The position numbers were made by a program, and so were the translations under genes. The notes beneath the pieces were generated by a model. The model worked only from the letters and a program-made list of their open reading frames with translations, searched no databases and was not told the DNA's origin. Shown piece by piece: positions 7,546 to 12,483 of a stretch of 15,240 nucleotides of DNA (its first letter is position 1; each line of letters begins with the position of its first letter). Source of the DNA: an uncultured Clostridium sp. Lineage in GTDB: Bacteria; Bacillota_I; Bacilli_A; RF39; UBA660. The DNA lies in assembly GCA_945788325.1 (NCBI GenBank), contig CALZLL010000017.1:1-15240 (forward strand), given 5' to 3'.

Positions 7546-7557
7546 ATAGGTGTATTG

Positions 7558-7896
7558 ATGAAAAAAGTATTACAAAATGGAGTTTTTATATTTCTGTTTT
7601 CGATGGGAATTCAGTCATTTTTTATAAAGGGTCCATATATGGTTGTTCTTGGTAGTATGCTTATATTAACAAGTATTTTGTTTTTTCCATACTTAGATAT
7701 AGTTATGAATTTAATAAAAGTAGTATTAACTAAAATGCAGAAAACATTTATTGGTTTAACCAATTTTATTATTGCAGCTTATTCGATGGAAGTTGATGAA
7801 ACAAACTATGTTAAATGTATTTTGCCAATAGTTTTAATGATCGTTGTTTGGATTGGAACAATAGTTTATTCAAAACTTAAAAGTAAAAGAAGTTAA
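7558..7896 (+). CDS. Small membrane protein, 112 aa, unknown function
   Basis: Third gene of the ppa unit, 12 nt after the MBL gene. The ATG at 7558 has AGGTG 5 nt upstream; a TTG one codon earlier is in frame but less likely. Three hydrophobic segments are visible, about residues 5-24, 28-49 and 86-105, with a basic tail KLKSKRS. No family recognised. A strong terminator overlaps the stop codon, closing the operon. Confidence 0.78.
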   Translation: MKKVLQNGVFIFLFSMGIQSFFIKGPYMVVLGSMLILTSILFFPYLDIVMNLIKVVLTKMQKTFIGLTNFIIAAYSMEVDETNYVKCILPIVLMIVVWIGTIVYSKLKSKRS

Positions 7897-7916
7897 TTAT
7901 TATAATTAACTTTTTT
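7890..7916 (+). terminator. Terminator of the ppa operon
   Basis: A perfect 10-bp stem (7890-7899 with 7903-7912), 3-nt loop, and a T6 run (7911-7916). The upstream gene's TAA lies in the stem. Confidence 0.88.
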
Positions 7917-8033
7917 AAATTTTATGAAAAAGCTACAGATATTAAGTTTTAGTCATATATATGTTTATTAAATTATTTAAATTGCCTTACAAATATTATA
8001 AAATTGTAAGCATTTATAGTGCAGAATTATATT

Positions 8034-8061
8034 TTGTTAATGAAAATATTTATGTTATTAT
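8034..8061 (+). promoter_or_regulatory. Promoter of the sense RNA of a two-RNA locus
   Basis: TTGTTA (8034-8039), 16-bp spacer, TATTAT (8056-8061) with TGT extended -10 at 8053-8055. The predicted start, G8068, is exactly the first base of the left 29-nt inverted repeat. Confidence 0.65.
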
Positions 8062-8067
8062 GTGGTT

Positions 8068-8096
8068 GGAACGTTTATATATATTGGGTGTCAGCC
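8068..8096 (+). repeat. Left arm of 29-nt imperfect inverted repeat
   Basis: It pairs with 8250-8278 at 23 of 29 positions without gaps. The outer GGAACGTT and inner TGTCAGCC blocks are perfect. It forms the 5' end of the predicted sense RNA. The CCTTCT starting within it (8095-8100) is complementary to the AGGAGG at 8116-8121. Confidence 0.8.
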
Positions 8097-8129
8097 TTCT
8101 AAACCTAAAAGGAATAGGAGGTAGTAAGA

Positions 8130-8220
8130 TTGCAAAAAAGAATCTTTGTTTAGGTATATAACCATAATTTTATCACTCTTATTAGCAATAATAATAGTAA
8201 TAAAAAATGACACCAGTTGA
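8130..8220 (+). pseudogene. Candidate toxin-like small hydrophobic peptide, frame broken at an A6 run
   Basis: A strong AGGAGG (8116-8121) stands 8 nt before a TTG codon at 8130. As written, the frame from that TTG stops after seven codons (TAG at 8151). If the A6 run at 8134-8139 were one base shorter, or if decoding shifted +1, it would continue for 29 residues: a polar start (QKESLFRY), an uninterrupted hydrophobic helix of about 15 residues (ITIILSLLLAIIIVI), and a polar tail KNDTS ending at TGA 8218-8220. Size and layout match small type I toxins of the Fst/TxpA kind; I see no sequence identity to a named one. The end of the frame lies inside the terminator of the antisense RNA. It may be a decayed toxin, a slippage-controlled gene, or an error in the A-run. 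Confidence 0.4.
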
Positions 8221-8233
8221 ATAACTAGTGTCA
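8202..8233 (-). terminator. Terminator of the antisense RNA
   Basis: On the minus strand an 11-bp stem (8233-8223 with 8218-8208, one U-G pair), 4-nt loop, then T6 (8207-8202). On the plus strand the hairpin is followed by AAAACC, so it works in one direction only. Confidence 0.82.
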
Positions 8234-8249
8234 AAACCAACTTATATTG

Positions 8250-8278
8250 GGCTGACATTCAAATAATATGAACGTTCC
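8250..8278 (-). repeat. Right arm of 29-nt imperfect inverted repeat
   Basis: Inverted counterpart of 8068-8096. On the plus strand it is followed by CTTTTATTTTAT (8279-8290), so pairing of the two arms in the sense RNA would give a long-range stem with a U-rich tail, possibly the sense terminator. No target-site duplication is obvious outside the arms. Confidence 0.8.
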
Positions 8279-8312
8279 CTTTTATTTTATGAAGTTTCCC
8301 TCATCTACATAC

Positions 8313-8341
8313 ATAATAGCACAATTCTATTTAATAATCAA
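8313..8341 (-). promoter_or_regulatory. Promoter of the antisense RNA
   Basis: On the minus strand: TTGATT (8341-8336), 17-bp spacer, TATTAT (8318-8313) with TGC extended -10 before it. Confidence 0.75.
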
Positions 8342-8358
8342 TCGTTTTAATTTTGTAG

Positions 8359-8364
8359 TATAAT
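8359..8364 (+). promoter_or_regulatory. -10 element of the rhomboid gene promoter
   Basis: TATAAT (8359-8364) with no good -35; the expected -35 position falls on the -35 of the divergent antisense promoter. The start would be near 8371, with GAGGTG at 8375-8380. Confidence 0.5.
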
Positions 8365-8384
8365 TAAAATAGTAGAGGTGTTTT

Positions 8385-8945
8385 ATGCAAGTAATAAATT
8401 ATTTAAGTTATAATTCAGTTATTATATTATCATTCTTTTTTATATCTTTATTTGCACTTATATTAAACTATCTAACGAAGGGTAAAAGTAATATATTATT
8501 ATTTTCTTCATATCGAAGTAGCATTTTTAATCCACTTACTTATTTAAGATTAATAACCCATATATTTGGGCATGCTTCTTGGAGTCACTTTATGAATAAT
8601 TTTTTATACATTTTACTAATTGGGCCAATGATAGAAGAAAAGTATGGAAGTATTAACCTAATTATAATGATATTATCAACCGCGGTTATAACAGGTATAT
8701 TAAATACTTTGTTTAGTAAAAAAAGAATACTAGGTGCAAGTGGTATAGTATTTATGCTTATTATCCTTTCATCGTTTGTTAATATTACTACTGGTAAGAT
8801 TCCGGTAACGCTTATTTTAATATGTATATTTTATGTTGTAAACGAGATAATATCTGGTATTTTTAAAAAAGATGATATTTCTCATATTGGTCACTTAATA
8901 GGAGCGGTATGCGGATTTGTTTTTGGATTTTATATCTTTAAATAA
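8385..8945 (+). CDS. Rhomboid-family intramembrane serine protease
   Basis: A 186-aa membrane protein with about six hydrophobic helices. Rhomboid landmarks are present: HIFGHASWSHFMNNF (the HxxxN motif), the catalytic GASG loop with Ser119, and SHIGHLIGAVCGF in the last helix with His170 as the likely catalytic partner. Rhomboids cut transmembrane segments of other membrane proteins within the bilayer; the substrate here is unknown. No cytoplasmic or zinc-binding extension is fused. GAGGTG lies 4 nt before the ATG. The gene ends 1 bp before the convergent glycosylase gene, and the first convincing terminator lies inside that gene. Confidence 0.87.
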   Translation: MQVINYLSYNSVIILSFFFISLFALILNYLTKGKSNILLFSSYRSSIFNPLTYLRLITHIFGHASWSHFMNNFLYILLIGPMIEEKYGSINLIIMILSTAVITGILNTLFSKKRILGASGIVFMLIILSSFVNITTGKIPVTLILICIFYVVNEIISGIFKKDDISHIGHLIGAVCGFVFGFYIFK

Positions 8946-8946
8946 T

Positions 8947-9444
8947 TTACTTTGTTATTTCTTTTATTATTTTATACTCGTTATATAATTTATCATCAAT
9001 TCCTTTAGGACAATATAAAGGAGAGGTAGAAGGAAGGTATTTAGCTTCCTTTTTTGTTTTAGCAAGACAATATTTATTATATAAATCAAAAGACTTTCTA
9101 CCCGTTGTAAATATTTTTTCTACATCTGTCTTTTTTAATATTTTATTTATGTCATTTACCTTTACGTTGGTTATTGAACTATCACTAGAACCTTTTATAT
9201 GACATGATTTAATGGTATCCCATAAAGCTATTTTATGGCGTTTTAAAAACTTTTTCTTATCATCAATGGTAATAGGTATATTTTCTTCATAAACCCTTGA
9301 TAAAGTCTTCCAAAATCTATTTTGAGGATGCATGTAATAAAAACCTAATTCTCTTGATTTAACAGATGGTATACTTCCTAATATTAATATTTTTGAATCT
9401 TTATTATAATATGGTTCTAATTCATGATTTACTTTTTTTGTCAT
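8947..9444 (-). CDS. UDG-superfamily DNA glycosylase (hypoxanthine-DNA glycosylase type)
   Basis: A 165-aa cytoplasmic repair enzyme. It has ILGSIPSVKSRELGFYYM (GSIPS at 23-27), then HPQNRFW (39-45), and a late STSP segment near 139-142. This pattern is that of the family 6 glycosylases that remove deaminated adenine (hypoxanthine), starting base-excision repair. I chose the ATG at 9444 because AGGAGA sits about 8 nt upstream and homology begins at once. An in-frame upstream codon at 9486 would lie before the -10 box and add a spurious hydrophobic leader. Divergent from the thioredoxin-like gene. Confidence 0.82.
   Translation of the reverse strand: MTKKVNHELEPYYNKDSKILILGSIPSVKSRELGFYYMHPQNRFWKTLSRVYEENIPITIDDKKKFLKRHKIALWDTIKSCHIKGSSDSSITNVKVNDINKILKKTDVEKIFTTGRKSFDLYNKYCLAKTKKEAKYLPSTSPLYCPKGIDDKLYNEYKIIKEITK
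9030..9055 (+). terminator. Plus-strand terminator inside the glycosylase gene
   Basis: A perfect 7-bp stem (9030-9036 with 9045-9051), 8-nt loop, and a T-run to 9055 on the plus strand. It would end rhomboid transcripts about 110 nt past their stop codon, antisense to the 3' part of the glycosylase gene. Confidence 0.55.
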
Positions 9445-9463
9445 AACTAATTCTCCTAAAAAA

Positions 9464-9499
9464 ATTATACTATATAAATATAACATATTTTGGTATAAT
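9464..9499. promoter_or_regulatory. Divergent promoters of the glycosylase and thioredoxin-like genes
   Basis: The minus-strand TATAAT is at 9469-9464 (weak -35). The plus-strand extended -10 TGGTATAAT is at 9491-9499 (weak -35 at about 9471). The two core promoters overlap, so polymerase binding at one should hinder the other. Confidence 0.65.
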
Positions 9500-9523
9500 T
9501 AGATTATGGAAGTTGGTGTTAAA

Positions 9524-10252
9524 ATGAATAAAAAGAAAATTATATTATATATTTTAATAATTATATTAGTAATAGGAATATTAGTGGGATTTATTTATAC
9601 TAATAAAAAAGATGATAAAACTAAAGAAAATAAAGTAACTGATGCTATAAAAATAAAAGAAGAATATGAATCATTAAATGATAAACAAGCGTCTAATGGT
9701 AATATTTATCCTAAGGTGACTTTAAAAGAAAATAACAACTTTAGATACTCAAGTGCTAAAAAAGTTTTAGAAACTTTAAAAAGCGGAACTGGATTAATTT
9801 ATTTAGGTTTTAAAGAATGTCCTTGGTGTCGTAACGCAATAAACGTTTTACAGTACGTTAATGCAAATGAAATATTATATTTAGATATGACAGATCAAAG
9901 AGATAAATATGAAGTAAAAGATGGTAAGGCAGTTAAAACTGAAGAAGGAACGAAAGAATATAAAAAGATGTTAACTATTTTAGATTCTATTTTAGATAAT
10001 TATGAAATAGAAGATGAAAGTGGTAACACAATTAATACCGGAGAAAAAAGAATATACGTACCACTTGTAGTTGGTGTTAAAGATGGTGAAATTGTAGGAT
10101 ACCATGCTGATACGGTAAAGCTAGATGATAATCAAAGTCCATATGATTTATTAACTAATAAACAGCAAAATGATTTAAAATTAATATATGATGAAATAAA
10201 TGCTAAGGTTTCTGGTGATTCATGTGATTTAGATGTAGATCATGGATGTTAA
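9524..10252 (+). CDS. Membrane-anchored thioredoxin-like protein
   Basis: A 242-aa protein: MNKKK, a single hydrophobic helix (about 6-24), a charged linker, then a thioredoxin fold with the redox motif CPWC (C99, C102) after YLGFKE, and the expected cis-proline region IYVPLVV (Pro180). The anchor would place the redox domain outside the membrane, where it could make or break disulfides. A second cysteine pair sits at the extreme C-terminus (C234 and C242, the last residue), a possible resolving or relay pair. The start at 9524 has GGTG 5 nt upstream. An in-frame ATG at 9506 falls at the predicted transcript start and is less likely. A strong terminator follows. Confidence 0.84.
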   Translation: MNKKKIILYILIIILVIGILVGFIYTNKKDDKTKENKVTDAIKIKEEYESLNDKQASNGNIYPKVTLKENNNFRYSSAKKVLETLKSGTGLIYLGFKECPWCRNAINVLQYVNANEILYLDMTDQRDKYEVKDGKAVKTEEGTKEYKKMLTILDSILDNYEIEDESGNTINTGEKRIYVPLVVGVKDGEIVGYHADTVKLDDNQSPYDLLTNKQQNDLKLIYDEINAKVSGDSCDLDVDHGC

Positions 10253-10613
10253 TAAGAAATTAAATTTAGTTATTAATAAAAGAGGTGTTAAAACCTCTTT
10301 TATTTGTTTATAATTTAATGATACAAAGGAAGGATTACTATTATCATTACCAACTATTACAACCATTTTATATTCACTCTTTAATACATCTTTTTGTGCA
10401 ACTGTTTGCCCACCAGCATTAATATCCACGCTTTGCGTTCCAACAGGCAAATATGCTCTTGCAGCAGCTTCGCAGTCTGCGTCACATCCTTCTGAAAGTG
10501 GGGCAGGTAGGTCCTGGGATGAATCTTGGACAGCAACATTTTTTACGACGTTTCATTTCATCCATTGCATTCCTTAGAATGCTTCCTTCACAAAAATTAT
10601 CTTCATTATTCAT
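10229..10613 (-). pseudogene. Broken gene with collagen-like N-terminus
   Basis: An ATG at 10613 with a strong AAAGGAG (10627-10621) opens a frame that stops after 43 residues (TGA at 10484-10482). It reads MNNEDNFCEGSILRNAM, then basic residues, CCCPRF and PGPTCPT, a start like that of collagen-like (BclA-type) surface proteins. In the next frame a natural-looking sequence continues: SEGCDADCEAAARAYLPVG, then DINAGGQTVAQKD and KMVVIVGNDNSNPSF, running into the terminator hairpin with a stop at 10229. A frameshift or internal deletion between about 10482 and 10560 would explain this. The 10440-10560 stretch is visibly more GC-rich than its surroundings, as expected for Gly/Pro codons or transferred DNA. 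Identity as a coat or exosporium protein is inference. Confidence 0.45.
10275..10306. terminator. Terminator after the thioredoxin-like gene, possibly bidirectional
   Basis: A perfect 12-bp stem (10275-10286 with 10293-10304), 6-nt loop, with a T-rich 3' side and tail. Confidence 0.85.
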
Positions 10614-10732
10614 ATTTTATCTCCTTTCGAAGTATCATATGAAAATAAAAAAAATTGATTTCTATTTATAGAATACAAAAATTATTTATTCTATGCCGAA
10701 ATATTAAGCTACAAGATGTACTAATAGATGTA

Positions 10733-10761
10733 TTGAATATTGTCTAGAATAAGTATATAAA
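10733..10761 (+). promoter_or_regulatory. Possible promoter with leader for the gene at 10864
   Basis: TTGAAT (10733-10738), 17-bp spacer, TATAAA (10756-10761). The transcript would start near 10768 and meet a terminator at 10783 before reaching the gene. Confidence 0.4.
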
Positions 10762-10782
10762 AAATTATAAGAGATTACATAG

Positions 10783-10820
10783 AAAGATAAAAAAATAAAT
10801 TTATCTTTTTTTTGTTTTTT
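10783..10820 (+). terminator. Terminator in the leader of the gene at 10864
   Basis: A 9-bp stem (10783-10791 with 10800-10808), 8-nt loop, and a long T-rich tract to 10820. No plus-strand gene lies before it, so it may attenuate the downstream gene. Confidence 0.65.
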
Positions 10821-10863
10821 TAGGGGGATTTTAAAATTTTTGTTTAACAATTAATATGAGGAG

Positions 10864-11664
10864 GTGATAAAAATAAAGTTTAATAAAAGTATAAATGGTT
10901 TTCAAAATGAATTAGAAATTAAAAGAGAATTAGATAATAAAACTATTAAAGAACTTAATCCTATGTATAGAAGTTTTATCGAAGATTTATTTAGCAATAT
11001 AAATGATTCAGATTTAATAAATTGCATAATAGATGATTCCAATAAAAAACATGATATTATTATTTCAATTAAAAATGAAAAAAGATATATTAGTATAAAA
11101 AAAGGAATAAAAAATTCCGTTCATGTTGAAGGAATATCTAGCTTTATTCATTTTTTAATTCAAAATCATGTAAAAAGAAATGTTGTAATAGAATACCTTA
11201 AATATCATTATGCAGATGGTTCTACTAATGGTACTGGTATAAATAGATTGTCAGCTGAAGAATATAAAAAAGAAAATCAAGAAAAAATAGATATGATTAA
11301 TGCTGAGATTAATAATAAAGATTTACTTATAAAAGTCATTGATAGATTTATATTAAAAGGTAATATAAGCGATAAATCGATAGATGCAATATTATTTGGA
11401 GTGAATGATGATTTTATATGGATTAAAAAAGAAGATATTATTAAAGTTATTTTATCTAAAAAAGATCTTTATTCTAGCGCTGTTCATTTCGGGCCACTTA
11501 CAATTCAACCATTAGATAGATGTTTAAATTATAATCCTAAATATGATAAAAGACGTTTTTGTGTGCAAGTTAAATGGTATAACTTGGCTGATGATATAAT
11601 TGAATTTATGAATAACCGTTATATGGTAAAATCTGGATATACGGACGAACCACACCATCCCTAA
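10864..11664 (+). CDS. Hypothetical protein, about 266 aa
   Basis: Not recognised. It is cytoplasmic by composition and Lys/Asn/Ile rich. A segment with D64 in KHDIIISI followed by YISIKKG (S77, K79) faintly resembles a PD-(D/E)XK nuclease core but lacks the acidic residue before the lysine. A conserved-looking C-terminal part has HFGPLTIQPLDR and VQVKWYNL. The start is unusual: a full AGGAGGTGAT ribosome-binding site (10859-10868) overlaps the GTG at 10864, and the codon 8 nt after GGAGG is an in-frame ATA at 10873. Use of 10873 would give 263 aa. The last 22 bases overlap a degenerate inverted tRNA-Gly copy. A leader terminator precedes it and a bidirectional terminator follows. Confidence 0.72.
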   Translation: MIKIKFNKSINGFQNELEIKRELDNKTIKELNPMYRSFIEDLFSNINDSDLINCIIDDSNKKHDIIISIKNEKRYISIKKGIKNSVHVEGISSFIHFLIQNHVKRNVVIEYLKYHYADGSTNGTGINRLSAEEYKKENQEKIDMINAEINNKDLLIKVIDRFILKGNISDKSIDAILFGVNDDFIWIKKEDIIKVILSKKDLYSSAVHFGPLTIQPLDRCLNYNPKYDKRRFCVQVKWYNLADDIIEFMNNRYMVKSGYTDEPHHP

Positions 11665-11678
11665 GCTGTATACGGGAG
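11643..11678 (+). repeat. Degenerate partial tRNA-Gly copy, inverted to the real gene
   Basis: These 36 nt match the sense strand of the adjacent minus-strand tRNA-Gly (its 11784-11750 part) at 30 positions with one gap. The last 16 (aagctgtatacgggag) are identical, so with 11750-11765 they form a perfect 16-bp inverted repeat. The copy spans the anticodon arm and variable region, and the anticodon stem is broken. It includes the stop codon of the gene at 10864. Confidence 0.8.
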
Positions 11679-11691
11679 AGTAAAATATAAA

Positions 11692-11724
11692 AAACAGGCT
11701 CAATATGAGTCTGTTTACTTTTTA
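11692..11724. terminator. Bidirectional terminator between the hypothetical gene and tRNA-Gly
   Basis: A 10-bp stem (11692-11701 with 11707-11716, one G-U pair) and a 5-nt loop. The plus strand has a T-rich tail to 11724, the minus strand a T6 run, so it suits both the upstream gene and the tRNA. Confidence 0.85.
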
Positions 11725-11726
11725 TA

Positions 11727-11800
11727 TGGAGCAGGTGAGGAGAATCGAACTCCCGTATACAGCTTGGAAGGCTGTGGTTCTACCATTAAACTACACCTGC
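11727..11800 (-). tRNA. tRNA-Gly (anticodon TCC)
   Basis: A complete 74-nt cloverleaf on the minus strand: acceptor gcaggtg/cacctgc, anticodon stem acagc/gctgt with loop cttccaa (anticodon TCC), T loop ttcgatt, encoded CCA at 11729-11727. Its promoter is upstream and its terminator downstream. Confidence 0.97.
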
Positions 11801-11818
11801 ATCAAGTAGGCATTTTTA

Positions 11819-11846
11819 ATTATACTTATTTTTTGCTTATTGTCAA
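11819..11846 (-). promoter_or_regulatory. Promoter of tRNA-Gly
   Basis: On the minus strand: TTGACA (11846-11841), 16-bp spacer, TATAAT (11824-11819). Confidence 0.88.
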
Positions 11847-11847
11847 T

Positions 11848-11858
11848 AGCCTTCCAAG
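11848..11858 (+). repeat. Short second inverted match to the tRNA-Gly anticodon loop
   Basis: agccttccaag equals 11 nt of the tRNA-Gly sense strand spanning the anticodon, in the opposite orientation, just upstream of the tRNA promoter. Confidence 0.55.
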
Positions 11859-11874
11859 AAAAAATTTAAAAACA

Positions 11875-12381
11875 TCAATTTTTATTTTTGATATCAAATC
11901 TTATAATTCCTATTATTGATGACAACATTTCTAAAATACAAGAAATTAAACTAGTATAAGCTTTAACGTCAAAATTATATAATATATTAATAACACAAAT
12001 AATAACATCTATAATTCTAATTGTTTTCATGTTTTTGCTATATAATGCAAGTGTAAATAATATTGATGAAATACCAGGAATTATACTATATATATTAGTA
12101 TATGATGCATAAGAAAATAATATTACAATTGATAAATATATTATTATTAAAAACATAGGTACTTTTTTATCTTTATATTTTGCAAATACTATATTTCTTA
12201 TTGTTGTAAATAAAAATATAAAAAAACCACTCATTGCGTTAAGTAACAAATATTGAATTGCAAAAAACAAACTTGAAATTATTTGAAACTTTAATAGTTT
12301 TGCTTGCTTTTTCGTTTGAAAACTAATTATCATAAATATAAGTGCAATTAATCCTATTACATGAGCTATATTTGTTAACAT
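11875..12381 (-). CDS. YgjV-like multi-pass membrane protein
   Basis: A 168-aa integral membrane protein with about six hydrophobic helices. The N-terminal half (IGLIALIFMIISFQTKKQ, then LLKFQIISSLFFAIQYLLL and a Gly-rich turn) has the look of the bacterial inner-membrane YgjV family, whose function is not established. The ATG at 12381 has a modest GGTG site 6 nt upstream. An extended -10 (TGTTATAAT) lies at 12405-12397. It ends with TGA, so TGA acts as a stop here unless the code is altered; a TAA follows three codons later. Divergent from the CNNM-type gene. Confidence 0.72.
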   Translation of the reverse strand: MLTNIAHVIGLIALIFMIISFQTKKQAKLLKFQIISSLFFAIQYLLLNAMSGFFIFLFTTIRNIVFAKYKDKKVPMFLIIIYLSIVILFSYASYTNIYSIIPGISSILFTLALYSKNMKTIRIIDVIICVINILYNFDVKAYTSLISCILEMLSSIIGIIRFDIKNKN

Positions 12382-12396
12382 TATATCACCATATGA

Positions 12397-12460
12397 ATTA
12401 TAACATTATTTTACACTTAATTTAAATACTTTTAAATTTGAATGTAAAATATGGTAAAAT
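12397..12460. promoter_or_regulatory. Divergent extended -10 promoters
   Basis: The minus-strand TGTTATAAT (12405-12397) serves the YgjV-like gene. The plus-strand TGGTAAAAT (12452-12460) serves the CNNM-type gene. Both lack a good -35. Confidence 0.55.
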
Positions 12461-12483
12461 ATATATTAGAGGTGTAAGAGGAA

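Larger units (their letters stand above)
8201..8306 (-). ncRNA. Predicted antisense RNA, about 105 nt
   Basis: Transcribed from the minus-strand promoter at 8341-8313, with a predicted start near 8306 and an end at the T-run 8207-8202. Its 5' end can form a 6-bp stem closed by a GAAA tetraloop (8304-8289). It then carries the right 29-nt repeat arm and ends in an 11-bp terminator hairpin. It is complementary to the 3' end of the predicted sense RNA and to the last codons of the hydrophobic frame, as antitoxin RNAs of the RatA type are. Inferred from sequence only. Confidence 0.5.

Noticed and set aside
7961..8161. 66-residue open frame
   Set aside because: No ribosome-binding site or promoter at its start. 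It crosses the promoter and leader of the two-RNA locus, and the strong SD at 8116 serves other frames.
10482..10613. Reading the TGA in the collagen-like frame as Trp
   Set aside because: The sequence after it in that frame is basic and unnatural, while another frame gives a protein-like continuation, so a frameshift explains it better than recoding.
10453..10671. Plus-strand open frame of 72 residues
   Set aside because: No SD. It lies antisense to the broken collagen-like gene, whose strand has the good ribosome-binding site.
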